Source: a virus. From it: DNA of 36,994 nucleotides. The notes under the pieces were generated by a model. The model was not told the origin of the DNA. It did not search any database and saw only the letters and a list, made by a program, of their open reading frames with translations. A program made the translations under genes and the position numbers. The stretch covers positions 1-36,994 of IMG/VR virus record IMGVR_UViG_3300033148_002399, one strand, 5' to 3'. Positions 24,001-31,663 of the stretch are shown here, in pieces (position 1 is the first letter of the stretch; each line of letters opens with the position of its first letter).

Positions 24001-24592
24001 GGCTGGTATGGCAATGCGTAGACTGATTCGTTACGCCGTTGATAGTGGCCATAAGAAAATTGCTTGGACTACTGGTGATATGCAGGCTAATCGGTGGAGC
24101 AAAAAGATGGGTGATGCTGCCAAAGAAGTTATTTGGGAGCCTGCTACTGGCACACTCAGCACATTAAAGCATGACGGTGAATTGGTTAAGGTTCAATCTG
24201 GAATCTCTAAAGACAAATTAGCTGATTATGTTGGCAATACTGGCGCTCGCAAACTAAACCAAGCTGCTATCCATGATGGTACAGGTCGAGTTCCGGGTGA
24301 TCAGATGATTGTTGCTGAAGAAGCACGCGGTTATCGTACTGTTTATGATGCTGAGATACCTAAATCTGTTGAGAAGTATGTTAAACAGTGGAAGGGTAAA
24401 ATCACTCGGACAGAAATTAATGTTGGCACAGCCATGGAACCAGAGTGGGAAACGGTCATGGCGATTGAGTTTCCTGAAGAAATGGTAAAATCTGCCCGTG
24501 GTGGCGTTCCTTTGCTACAATTAACCCCAGCGGTTATGGGTGCAGGTGCAGCAGCAGGTCAATTACTAGAGGTCGAGGATGATAAACTCTAA
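21026..24592 (+). CDS. Giant polyvalent ejection protein, 1188 aa
   Basis: The gene lies where T7-like phages encode the large core protein gp16. Several segments are recognisable: a hydrophobic helix region (about 195-305), a Pro/Glu/Lys linker (about 425-490), a 'RPNATDMKWLGVDTFL ... KVTKDQLIEHI' segment (about 573-615) and a very acidic region (about 630-790). From about 815 onward comes a domain with GPYLDYNEVLLTMPK, VIVHTRFNTR, MFIEEVQSDYAKIGRKQG and HKKIAWTTGDMQANRW. The two latter blocks are typical of large polyvalent proteins of phages and mobile elements, which carry effectors into the new cell. No lytic transglycosylase motif is obvious. Its biochemical activity is unknown. Confidence 0.78.
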   Translation: MSETLFHDKYSERALLNSPAVKDSQEAPVYPELSDQKAMRQKASEWYGQADALTSPDEDPEHEEKIRAMGPAPTDAFGFAVDNNGERLPDRNAGMSQQERLSTLSTVKPSEVEPQNVQYAMDNHAKSKKAAYRDGVMTDLMGAQMEKDPISGVWRPPVPDYGKVFAADKVKKGEPLLSKEEIEAMPAWFDRALSQVAGGGIDAMVNIGRTMAMGAAYSLGKFGTKESREKNEKIFNQLNDPNVDSYELLGGLGQDIKIDHDGTLSGGLVRGFSQFLLPFTAALRATSAITKGHGLLRAGAAGFATDYTSSQASDGNLADLFLMLGADNDALKFMSASRASTQAEAKLKIAIEGGIIGEGIGLTMKGGGWLLTKTKDKKLLKATADFLIDLSKAARRTNEVQVAAIESDASEIISNHLLEQYDVQRAATPPTPADAPRGTAGEPGEIPVGKEGEQKPEDGAPPKPDEKKQEQQPPAPTYTPSPEVREAYAQFALAKILKDDMTPDEWMKSMKGKGNPELLKQSYTHAKKYIDNDGRAQAYYHRTERAVIETPDTKKGRTAEQWLQEIEGASQGKGQMGKLPADVRPNATDMKWLGVDTFLKENKGKKVTKDQLIEHIRSSRVEIMDIDKGAGEGAADVESDEFMEALNDAEYDRLPTRDNEPEIDPDEFESYVEQEKEYHLDENKDEWSEGFRGELEDEYTDEHGEINEEGLEDAINSAVDDRAEEYARGSAEESAPQKVTFSDPDGNFEYTAIGRDDYGWTVRDPSGDLVGNNDIYDIDGIDDLIRDHSREWDNYDSSAAHEEALENTGRSGGGTRHEDYNLEGPYLDYNEVLLTMPKLNYGTVESGHFDEENVIVHTRFNTRTDKSGAELMFIEEVQSDYAKIGRKQGFESQKLTDPEEIAKSEEARTTQINQKKMASAGLRDAKKELEELKLLKSVDEDQVLDSEINAVQERIAFLDDELETIEKGLKKTKVEVGTSQVPDAPVQKTQEWAGMAMRRLIRYAVDSGHKKIAWTTGDMQANRWSKKMGDAAKEVIWEPATGTLSTLKHDGELVKVQSGISKDKLADYVGNTGARKLNQAAIHDGTGRVPGDQMIVAEEARGYRTVYDAEIPKSVEKYVKQWKGKITRTEINVGTAMEPEWETVMAIEFPEEMVKSARGGVPLLQLTPAVMGAGAAAGQLLEVEDDKL

Positions 24593-27446
24593 TTTACAGC
24601 AGACAGGCGTTTCATTTACTGATGAGCTTTCGCCTGATGTTATCGAAGAAGCCAACCCTTTGTTCATGGGTGAGCAGAAAGAACCTATTGAATTAGAACC
24701 AGAAGTTGAGGGTGGTGAGCCAGTTATGCTTGCAGGCTTAAGTTCTGCATTCACCAAGGGCTTAAAGCAGTCATTGGACAAACAGGCCATCCCATCCATT
24801 AAAGTCACTGACGAGCCTTCTGAGGTCACTGAAACCTTCATTGAAAAACACCAAATGGATATTGAGTTGCCTGATAAAGCAGTCAATATCAATCTTAATT
24901 ACATGGATGCCCCCGATAAAGTAAACCAAGTTATTGTCGATATGGCTGAAATCATGCCAAAGCAGGTCGATGAGGCACGTCGAGGCGTGCAGGGTTGGGA
25001 TCAAACTAAGTTACTGGCCAATGAATTAGGCTTAACTGAAGAAGAATTATTAGCCCGTCCTATTGGTGAGGCTTGGAATGCTGAAAAGATTACCGCTGCT
25101 CGTTGGGTTTTAGGTGACACCAGAGACAAAGTTGCTGCTCTCGCTGAAAAGATTGCAGCAAAAGATGCGACTGATATTGAAAAGGCTGATTTCCGTGGTT
25201 TGCTTTCTAAGTACGCTGGCATTCAAATGCAGATTCACGGCATGGCAGCAGAAGCAGGTCGAGCATTAAACGCATTTAAAATTGTTTCTCAGTCTGGTGA
25301 ATTACGAAAAGCTGAGATTGACAACCTATTAGTTAGGCAAGGTGGTGACATTAATCGGCTGGCAGAAGGCTTTATTGGTCTGGATAATGCAGGCTCACAA
25401 GCGAAATTTGCTCGTGATATGGCAAGACCCGGCGCTTACCGTATGTTTTTAGAGTATTGGATTAACGCTTTACTCTCTGGCCCAACTACCCACATGGTAA
25501 ATACGACATCAAACGCTATTGTATCCATGGCCCAACTCCCAGAAACGCTAATGGCATCAGGCTTCGGCAAGATATTCTCAGATGGTAAAGGGGTTCAAGC
25601 CGGTGAAGGCATGGCCAGAATGTACGGCCTTTACTCTGGCATGAAAGATGGCTGGGTGGCCGCCGCTAAAGCGTTCAAATCTGGCGAACCATCGGATGCA
25701 GCACAAAAATTAGAGGTTCCTGATCATACTGCGATTACAGGAAAGAACGTGGAAGCCGCTATACAACGAGGGGCTGAATCAATCAATTACCTCATCCCCG
25801 GACAAGGTATCGACCCTAGCAGTATTAACTTGAGCGACCCCGTACAAGCTGCGATTGATCACATGGGTACATTCATGCGGCTGCCAACCCGATTCTTATT
25901 GACTGAAGACGAGTTCTTTAAAGGCATTAACTATCGGATGGAGTTGAACGCTCAAGCCTATCGAGCAGCCAAAGCAGAAGGGCTCGAAGGTCAGGAAATG
26001 GCTGAGTTTCTAACAGAATTTATAGATAACCCACCAGAGAATGTGAATATTGCAGCGATTGAATCTGCTAAATATCACACTTACACAAATGAATTAGGCC
26101 AACCCGGTCAGAAATTTGCTGGCGCATTAAACAGCTTTCCGATTTCTCGATTGATTATCCCGTTTTTCCGTACACCTGTGAATATCCTTAAATACTCAGC
26201 AGAGCGAATGATACCCCCTATACCGGGCATTTCTACTCGATTGAAAGATGACTTGCTTAGTGGCGATCCTGTCCGTAGAGATATGGCTATGGGCCGTATG
26301 AGCATGGGTGCAATGGTGTGGGCTTCAGTCGTTCCGTTGATTTCAGAAAACTTTGATTGTGAAAAAGAAATGTGCATTACAGGTGGCCCACCTTCAGACC
26401 CTAAGCTTCATGCAACATTGAAGCGTACTGGGTGGAGAGAATACTCACTTAAAATCGGTGACAAATATTACAGCTACAGCCGGTCAGATCCGTATGGTCA
26501 GATGATTGGTATAGCCGCTGATGCAGCACGCATATTGCCGCAATTAGGTGATGAAGATGCCAGCGAATACGCTACTGGTTTAGTGATGGCCGTATCAAAT
26601 AACGTAATAAACAAGACTTACATGAGCGGTATTTCTGATGCTATGGAAGTTTTCAGCTCCAACGACAAAGAGAAATGGCTTAAATACGCCCGTAGGTTTG
26701 CAGCAAGCACAGCAGGCTCGGCCATTGGTCAGCTTGAACGAGCAGTAGACCCAACATTCCGCGTTGCTGATAATTTACACGAGAAGTTCTTGGCAAAAAC
26801 ACCGGGGCTTTCTACAGTGTTACCCCCATATCGTGACCTCTGGGGTAGACCTCAGCTTAATAGTGTATGGGGTGACGAAATTACTCAATACATGGCTATT
26901 GTGTCACCGATTAAAACCAGCCTTTCCAAGCCTGAGCCCATTGATAAAGAGCTGTATCGACTCGGTTATGCTCCGGGCCGTATCCGTAAAATCATGGATG
27001 GTGTTGAATTGGAGCCAAAAGAGTACGATTACTTGGTTCGCATGGCTGGAAACGACTTAAAAGCACCAACTGACACCATTATTTCTGTTTATAACCCGGT
27101 AACTGGCGAAGCTGATGACATAGATATTTCAGGTAAAGGCACAATGAACGCTTTAAATGCGTTGATTCGCTCACCTGTTTACAAAACGCTATCCGACTCC
27201 GTTGACCCACCGGGCCAAAAGGTTCGCTTGCTCCGTAGTGTTGTTGATCAGTTTCGTGATTTGTCAAAATTAGCTACAATCAAGAAACATGAGCGGTTAA
27301 TGGATGCTATTATCGAGTCTAAGTCTGAAGATTTACGTGCTATCGGTGCACCAGATGAAGACGTTGATGAAGCAAACACAACAATGCGAATGGAGTACCG
27401 GGATACATTCGATGCCCTTAACGATATTGATTTAACAGGCGATTAA
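24579..27446 (+). CDS. Large internal virion / ejection protein, 955 aa
   Basis: ATG 24579 follows CGAGG and overlaps the previous gene by 14 bases. An acidic N-terminus leads to helical repeats (about 130-290). A conserved-looking block, MFLEYWINALLSGPTTHMVNTTSNAI (in pieces, about 289-314), is typical of large phage virion proteins of this class. Hydrophobic helices occur near 555-590. CEKEMCI near 599-605 may form a disulphide. It probably enters the host with the DNA and helps build the conduit; no enzyme motif is seen. Confidence 0.72.
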   Translation: MINSNLQQTGVSFTDELSPDVIEEANPLFMGEQKEPIELEPEVEGGEPVMLAGLSSAFTKGLKQSLDKQAIPSIKVTDEPSEVTETFIEKHQMDIELPDKAVNINLNYMDAPDKVNQVIVDMAEIMPKQVDEARRGVQGWDQTKLLANELGLTEEELLARPIGEAWNAEKITAARWVLGDTRDKVAALAEKIAAKDATDIEKADFRGLLSKYAGIQMQIHGMAAEAGRALNAFKIVSQSGELRKAEIDNLLVRQGGDINRLAEGFIGLDNAGSQAKFARDMARPGAYRMFLEYWINALLSGPTTHMVNTTSNAIVSMAQLPETLMASGFGKIFSDGKGVQAGEGMARMYGLYSGMKDGWVAAAKAFKSGEPSDAAQKLEVPDHTAITGKNVEAAIQRGAESINYLIPGQGIDPSSINLSDPVQAAIDHMGTFMRLPTRFLLTEDEFFKGINYRMELNAQAYRAAKAEGLEGQEMAEFLTEFIDNPPENVNIAAIESAKYHTYTNELGQPGQKFAGALNSFPISRLIIPFFRTPVNILKYSAERMIPPIPGISTRLKDDLLSGDPVRRDMAMGRMSMGAMVWASVVPLISENFDCEKEMCITGGPPSDPKLHATLKRTGWREYSLKIGDKYYSYSRSDPYGQMIGIAADAARILPQLGDEDASEYATGLVMAVSNNVINKTYMSGISDAMEVFSSNDKEKWLKYARRFAASTAGSAIGQLERAVDPTFRVADNLHEKFLAKTPGLSTVLPPYRDLWGRPQLNSVWGDEITQYMAIVSPIKTSLSKPEPIDKELYRLGYAPGRIRKIMDGVELEPKEYDYLVRMAGNDLKAPTDTIISVYNPVTGEADDIDISGKGTMNALNALIRSPVYKTLSDSVDPPGQKVRLLRSVVDQFRDLSKLATIKKHERLMDAIIESKSEDLRAIGAPDEDVDEANTTMRMEYRDTFDALNDIDLTGD

Positions 27447-27447
27447 T

Positions 27448-29163
27448 ATGACTGTTGCAACGACAAACAACCGTAAAATATCTATCACTGATGATGCAGT
27501 CACGTCATTTCCTTTTGATTTCCAGATACTTGCTGAAGGTGATTTCAAGGTAAGGCATTATCCTGATGTGGGCTCACCTGTTGATTTGGTCTTATCGACC
27601 CATTTCACGCTAAATGCTGCCCCATGGCAAGCAGGTGGAACGATGACCACTATCGGCACACCATTAACTGCCGGTGAAGTGGTGATGTACCGAGATATGG
27701 ATTTCGATCAAGGTACAGATTTAGAAAATAACCGCCGATATAACGCGGTAGTTTACGAAAAAGCCTTAGACAACCTAACCCTGCTTGTTCAGCAACTTAA
27801 AGATGGATTAGACCGCTCGGTTGTTCAGGATATAAACGCAACCGTTACAGGATTGACGTTGCCGCCACCATCTGAAGGTCTTGTTATGGTAGGTAATGCT
27901 GATGAAGATGGCTGGGAAGATGGGCCAAGTGCAACTGAGATTTCTAATGCTCAAGGTTATGCTATTGCTGCCGGGGATGCTCAGACCGCTTCAGAAGGTG
28001 CTCGTGACACATCAGTAACGGCAGCCGCAGCCTCCGTAACAGCACGCGATAAAGCTCAAGATTGGGCTGAAGAAGTTGAAGATACTGAAGTTGAAACTGG
28101 CCAATATTCTGCTTTACATCATGCAGCAAAAGCCGAAGCCTCTGCCGCTACAAGTGCTGATATTGCATCTGCTGTAGCGGGAACAGACACCTATACAGCA
28201 ACACTTGGTATTAGCGCGTATACAGCGGGAAAAACATATTATCTTTCGTTTGCAAACACCAACACGATTGCAGCACCAACGATAAATTTTGATGCTAAAG
28301 GCGCAAAAACAATAAAGAATTTAGATGGCGCTGCATTAGCTATCGGCGCAATACCTGATGAGGCGCTTTGTCGTTATGACGGCACTGATATGATTCTGTT
28401 GAACCCTAACCCGGTGCGGCTTGGGTATATTTACGGGCTAATTTTATCAAATGACACAGATGATAACCATGATATTAATATTACATCGGGAGAATGCGCA
28501 GCAAGTACAGGTGAAACATTAAACCTTGCCTCTGAAATAACAAAACAAATAGATGCTACATGGGCCGCTGGTGATGATGCTGGCGGTCTATTCTCAGGCA
28601 CGGTTGCAAATAATACTTGGTATCACGTCTTCTTAATTCGCAAGGATTCAGATGGAACAATTGATGCTGGTTTTGATACCTCAGTTACGGCTGCAAATAT
28701 TCCAAGTGGATACACAGCATTTCGTATTGTTGGCTCAGTATTAACAGATGGCTCAGCAAATATTATAGTGTTCTCACAAAAAGGGGATGAGTTTTTATTT
28801 AGATCTGTTGATGATTTTGCAACAACTAACCCGGGAACAGCCGCAGTCTTACCGACACTATCTACACCGCTAGGCATTAAATGTTTAGCAATAATAGATT
28901 TTCATATCTTCGATAATACGGCTAGTAGCCCAGCATCACATTTATTAATTACATCACCAGATCAAGCAGATCAAGCTCCATCATCAGCTGTATTCACATC
29001 GAAAATAGTAGCGGCTGGGGCTGATGACGGCAGTCAAGATATTTCTAAAAAAATAAGGACAAATACAACCAGCCAAATACGCTACAGGCTTGATGCTAGT
29101 AATGCTGACATAAGTGTTAGATGTACAACACATGGCTTCGTTCATCCAAGAGGGCAATACTAA
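27448..29163 (+). CDS. Tail fibre protein with T7 gp17-like N-terminus
   Basis: The protein has 571 residues. Residues 1-150 (TDDAVTSFPFDFQIL, LSTHFTLN, GEVVMYRDM, NRRYNAVVYEKALDNLTLLVQQLKD) match the T7 fibre N-terminal domain that docks to the tail. An Ala-rich, coiled shaft (about 170-245) follows, then beta-rich distal domains that should bind the receptor and set host range. The distal part has no recognisable enzyme motif and is the part most likely to vary between relatives. The next gene begins at its stop. Confidence 0.9.
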   Translation: MTVATTNNRKISITDDAVTSFPFDFQILAEGDFKVRHYPDVGSPVDLVLSTHFTLNAAPWQAGGTMTTIGTPLTAGEVVMYRDMDFDQGTDLENNRRYNAVVYEKALDNLTLLVQQLKDGLDRSVVQDINATVTGLTLPPPSEGLVMVGNADEDGWEDGPSATEISNAQGYAIAAGDAQTASEGARDTSVTAAAASVTARDKAQDWAEEVEDTEVETGQYSALHHAAKAEASAATSADIASAVAGTDTYTATLGISAYTAGKTYYLSFANTNTIAAPTINFDAKGAKTIKNLDGAALAIGAIPDEALCRYDGTDMILLNPNPVRLGYIYGLILSNDTDDNHDINITSGECAASTGETLNLASEITKQIDATWAAGDDAGGLFSGTVANNTWYHVFLIRKDSDGTIDAGFDTSVTAANIPSGYTAFRIVGSVLTDGSANIIVFSQKGDEFLFRSVDDFATTNPGTAAVLPTLSTPLGIKCLAIIDFHIFDNTASSPASHLLITSPDQADQAPSSAVFTSKIVAAGADDGSQDISKKIRTNTTSQIRYRLDASNADISVRCTTHGFVHPRGQY

Positions 29164-29516
29164 TGAAAGTGTTATGCAATAAAACCACCAAAAAAATTGA
29201 AGCCTTCTCTCGCTGGGATGATATTGAACATAATACAAATACGCATGTTTTAATTATTGTTGATCATGTGCCTGATTTTAAAACAGAGCGATTAAATGAT
29301 ATTGAAAATGATATTCGTCCTGTTACACAAGCTGAGCTTGATGCTGATGCTGATGCTGAGAAGGACGCTCAATCAGATATAGAAACAAGCATTGGTGGTG
29401 CGGATAGGGCTCTCGCTCTTGTGTTTTTCGCTGAAATTAATCTTCTTAGGGTTGAGGCTGGCTTACCTGAAAGAACGCTTGCACAGCTTAAAAGTGCAGT
29501 TAAGGCTAAATTATAA
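29163..29516 (+). CDS. Small fibre-associated protein, 117 aa
   Basis: The start is ATG 29163, right at the fibre stop, with AGAGGGC upstream; an in-frame ATG at 29121 is less likely. An N-terminal strand region (KVLCNKTTKKIEAFSRWDDI) and THVLIIVDHVPDF precede an Ala/Asp-rich helix (about 55-85) and a C-terminal helix pair. Position and coupling suggest a fibre assembly chaperone or minor fibre part, but no family match is certain. Confidence 0.6.
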   Translation: MKVLCNKTTKKIEAFSRWDDIEHNTNTHVLIIVDHVPDFKTERLNDIENDIRPVTQAELDADADAEKDAQSDIETSIGGADRALALVFFAEINLLRVEAGLPERTLAQLKSAVKAKL

Positions 29517-29737
29517 TGCCAAACAGTAAACTAGAACACGTACCTGCTGTACTAAAGCATCTTGCTGATGCCAGTGCGTGGACTTCAGTTATTATGTCAT
29601 GGATAGTGGCAGTAACACCGCTTCTACAGTTTGGCATAATAGTGCTGGCGCTGGTGTGGGGCTACTATAGGGTTCAAGACATTCGTTTAGCTATTCATTT
29701 GAAGAAGCTAAAGATAAGACGGCACGAGGACGCGTAG
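29516..29737 (+). CDS. Holin candidate, 73 aa
   Basis: A short soluble N-terminus is followed by a hydrophobic region (about 22-52: SVIMSWIVAVTPLLQFGIIVLALVWGYY, one long or two short helices) and a very basic tail (LKKLKIRRHED). This is the profile of small class II or III holins. It lies one base before the endolysin. It is one of two holin candidates in the lysis cluster; the other is at 30154-30504. Confidence 0.6.
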   Translation: MPNSKLEHVPAVLKHLADASAWTSVIMSWIVAVTPLLQFGIIVLALVWGYYRVQDIRLAIHLKKLKIRRHEDA

Positions 29738-29738
29738 C

Positions 29739-30152
29739 ATGAGTTTCAAATTAAGCGTTACATCAAGAACAAGGTTGACTGGCGTGAATCCAGCTCTAAT
29801 TGAGATTGCAAACCTAGCTATTAAAATCACAAAAATTGATTTTGGCATTCCTGAAGATGGCGGTGTGCGTACAGAAATACGTCAAAAAGAGCTGTATCTG
29901 AACGGAAAATCTGAAGCCGATGGCGTGCGTAATAAGTCACATCATCAGTCAGGTGAGGCTCTCGACTTTTATGCCTATATTGACGGCGCAGCCTCATGGA
30001 GAGAAGATCACTTAGCCATGGTTGCCTGTGCACTGTTACAAGCGGCTTCAATCCTTGGGTATAAGCTGAACTGGGGTGGGCTCTGGCGCTCTAAGAAGAA
30101 AACAAATGGTATCTCTTATGGCTGGGATATGGGGCATATAGAACTGGGGTAA
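29739..30152 (+). CDS. Endolysin, M15 family peptidase
   Basis: The protein has 137 residues. The zinc motif H-x6-D (SHHQSGEALD, H69 and D76) and the C-terminal D-x2-H (WDMGHIEL, D130 and H133) identify an M15 L-alanyl-D-glutamate or VanY-like peptidase, as in phage T5 endolysin. WGGLWRS near the C-terminus is also typical. It cuts the peptide stems of peptidoglycan. It has no signal peptide, so it needs a holin to reach the wall. Confidence 0.9.
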   Translation: MSFKLSVTSRTRLTGVNPALIEIANLAIKITKIDFGIPEDGGVRTEIRQKELYLNGKSEADGVRNKSHHQSGEALDFYAYIDGAASWREDHLAMVACALLQAASILGYKLNWGGLWRSKKKTNGISYGWDMGHIELG

Positions 30153-30153
30153 A

Positions 30154-30504
30154 ATGATGGATGAATTAATGGTTTACATAAATAAGTTTTTTACGATACA
30201 ACAGCAAACCGCTTTGCTGGCTGTCACTATCAGCGTAATGATACTAACCCAAGCATTTAAGAATATTTATTTCGGCTTTCACAGAGTAAAGGATAAGAAG
30301 AAGCGCAAGGCTATTATCTGGTTGTTCGCATTATTGGCTGGGTTTGGTGCTGGGATGATAGGCCACTTAACGGCCGTTCCTCCTCAACCAATATTGTTTT
30401 GGGTCTTCAGTGGCGTATCGAGCGGCGGACTAGCCATTGGTGCCTTCTGGCTGATTATCGAAATTGCCTTGCCTCGGTTTAAGCGAGCACCTAAAGATGA
30501 GTAA
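30154..30504 (+). CDS. Multi-pass membrane protein, holin-like
   Basis: The protein has 116 residues, with ATG 30154 after TGGGGTAAA (a second ATG follows directly). Three hydrophobic segments (about 20-40, 52-70 and 80-103) are separated by basic loops (HRVKDKKKRK); the C-terminus is basic and cytoplasmic-looking. This suits a class I holin. It sits between endolysin and spanin genes. Which of the two candidates forms the lethal hole, or whether one is an antiholin, cannot be told from sequence. Confidence 0.65.
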   Translation: MMDELMVYINKFFTIQQQTALLAVTISVMILTQAFKNIYFGFHRVKDKKKRKAIIWLFALLAGFGAGMIGHLTAVPPQPILFWVFSGVSSGGLAIGAFWLIIEIALPRFKRAPKDE

Positions 30505-30940
30505 GTTTTGGGGTGTTATAGTTGTAATTCTCGCACTTATTGTGTATGACAAATGGCGTTCTAGCCAATCTTATGATCAGGGTTTTAATAAATGTACGGC
30601 TGATAACGTAACCTCAGTCAATGAGGCGGTAGCGGCAGATCGCAAATCTGAAAAAGAAAAACAGGATGAAGTCGATGAACAGACACAAACTCAAATTAGG
30701 GAAATTGGCGTTATTAATGCTGGGCTTCTCGATGATATTATCAAGCTGCGGAAGCGTGCCAATCGTAAACAGCAGCCAAGCGGTGCCGAATCTCTCTGCA
30801 AGGGTGCCACTGGGTCAGACCTTTCGTTTGCCGATGCAGAATTTCTTACAAGGGAAGCTGCCAGAGCCGACGAAATTAGGGTCGGATTAGAGGCCTGCTA
30901 CAATTACGCTGACACCGTGACAAAAAAAAGCCCTAATTAA
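30497..30940 (+). CDS. Rz: Inner-membrane spanin subunit (Rz)
   Basis: The start is ATG 30497, within the end of the holin-like gene, giving 147 residues. An N-terminal membrane anchor (FWGVIVVILALIVYDKW, residues 3-19) leads into a charged periplasmic coiled region (about 45-110), with a C-terminal Cys-containing helical end. This is the Rz layout. It pairs with the Rz1-like lipoprotein encoded inside it at 30666-30890 to fuse inner and outer membranes in the last step of lysis. Confidence 0.78.
   Translation: MSKFWGVIVVILALIVYDKWRSSQSYDQGFNKCTADNVTSVNEAVAADRKSEKEKQDEVDEQTQTQIREIGVINAGLLDDIIKLRKRANRKQQPSGAESLCKGATGSDLSFADAEFLTREAARADEIRVGLEACYNYADTVTKKSPN
30666..30890 (+). CDS. Rz1: Outer-membrane spanin lipoprotein (Rz1), embedded in Rz
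   Basis: The protein has 74 residues in a different frame wholly inside Rz. The start is ATG 30666 or ATG 30675. A basic N-terminus (NRHKLKLGK), a hydrophobic stretch and the lipobox LSSC (residues 25-28) show a lipoprotein signal. The mature part, about 47 residues, has several prolines, as Rz1 proteins do. Embedding in Rz is known from lambda. The Gram-negative host inference rests partly on this gene. Confidence 0.75.
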   Translation: MKSMNRHKLKLGKLALLMLGFSMILSSCGSVPIVNSSQAVPNLSARVPLGQTFRLPMQNFLQGKLPEPTKLGSD

Positions 30941-30949
30941 AGGGCTTTT
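30926..30949. terminator. Bidirectional intrinsic terminator
   Basis: AAAAGCCCT (30926-30934) and AGGGCTTTT (30941-30949) form a perfect 9-bp stem with a 6-base loop. An A-run from 30922 gives a T-run on the other strand. It overlaps the Rz stop codon. It ends the rightward late transcript and also the leftward transcript of the secreted-protein gene at 30966-31280. Confidence 0.85.
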
Positions 30950-30965
30950 CCATTTATGTTTTTAT

Positions 30966-31280
30966 TTAACTGAATTGTCTAATGCCAATGGAGTCACCTC
31001 GAACTCCAATTGAATCAGCGGCAGCATTTGAGCGACAAGAATCACAATTAGTCAATGTAATCATCGGTTCATTTTGTTTAAATAAATTCACATTAGAGAC
31101 ATTAGATTGTGATTTCTGATTTACTGCAACAGCAGCAACCACATCACTTTTACCAACATCAATAATTTGATGCGTCACATCTACCTGATAGGAAGGCGCG
31201 CTAATAGTATCTGCTTGAGTTGTGAACGGAATTAAAAATACAGTCATTAATAGGATTGCAAATAATCGTTTGGTCATCAT
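30966..31280 (-). CDS. Secreted small protein, moron-like cargo gene
   Basis: The protein has 104 residues; its ATG (31278-31280 on the plus strand) follows a strong AAGGAGAA site. Residues 1-23 (KR then a long Leu/Phe/Ile helix ending FTTQA) are a Sec signal peptide with an A-D cleavage point. The mature part, about 80 residues, is beta-rich with a CDSC motif (probable disulphide or metal site) and the near-repeat DSIGVR/DSIGIR near the end. It has its own promoter (31318-31346) and lies between two terminators, so it is transcribed alone, against the late genes. That is the layout of phage morons, which alter the host envelope, block superinfection or help the lysogen or host. I know no family match, and no prophage genes are seen. 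Confidence 0.72.
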   Translation of the reverse strand: MMTKRLFAILLMTVFLIPFTTQADTISAPSYQVDVTHQIIDVGKSDVVAAVAVNQKSQSNVSNVNLFKQNEPMITLTNCDSCRSNAAADSIGVRGDSIGIRQFS

Positions 31281-31317
31281 GCTTTTCTCCTTTTTACTTC
31301 GTTAAATAAGCGTTATT

Positions 31318-31346
31318 ACTTTAGTGCAGAAAAGTTTAAGTATCAA
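31318..31346 (-). promoter_or_regulatory. Promoter for the secreted-protein gene
   Basis: Read on the minus strand: -35 TTGATA (plus-strand 31341-31346), a 17-base spacer, and -10 TAAAGT (plus-strand 31318-31323). Five of six and four of six bases match the sigma70 consensus. The leader to the ATG is about 30 bases. It lies just downstream of the terminator of the leftward operon. Confidence 0.55.
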
Positions 31347-31351
31347 TATTT

Positions 31352-31378
31352 AAAAAAGCCCCAGCGATTAACCGGGGC
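31352..31378 (-). terminator. Intrinsic terminator of the leftward early operon
   Basis: On the minus strand, GCCCC (plus-strand 31374-31378) and GGGGC (plus-strand 31358-31362) form a 5-bp GC stem with an 11-base loop, followed directly by TTTTTT (plus-strand 31352-31357). It closes the operon that begins at 35730 and insulates the secreted-protein gene beyond it. Confidence 0.75.
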
Positions 31379-31408
31379 AAACACCTAACTATTGGGACGA
31401 GAGCCAGC

Positions 31409-31660
31409 TTACCAAGACGAGCTCAAGAATGACCACTCCCTAGCTAAGTCTCGATAATATTCACGCTCAGTCTCCACTCTCATAAAGGCTGGTGTTAGGC
31501 TTGCTCTACGTCTAGCTTCAACACGCCTAGCTTCAGCACAGTCATGGTGCATACGTTCTTCAGTGTGATCTAACTCGTCTTTATCCCAAACTGCTCGGCC
31601 ACAGCCCCGGCAAAAGGGCTCCCCCGTTGTTGTATAAAGCTTGTCTTTTCGCACTCCCAT
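31409..31660 (-). CDS. Small zinc-finger-like protein, 83 aa
   Basis: FCRGCGRAVW (Cys 17 and 20) with HHDCAE (His 38-39, Cys 41) suggests one C2-H/C zinc site. An Arg-rich helix follows (EARRVEARRRAS), fit for nucleic-acid binding. No clear ribosome site precedes the ATG at 31660, which lies three bases after the upstream stop, so it is probably translated by coupling. It is the last gene of the leftward operon. Function is unknown. Confidence 0.6.
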   Translation of the reverse strand: MGVRKDKLYTTTGEPFCRGCGRAVWDKDELDHTEERMHHDCAEARRVEARRRASLTPAFMRVETEREYYRDLAREWSFLSSSW

Positions 31661-31663
31661 AAT

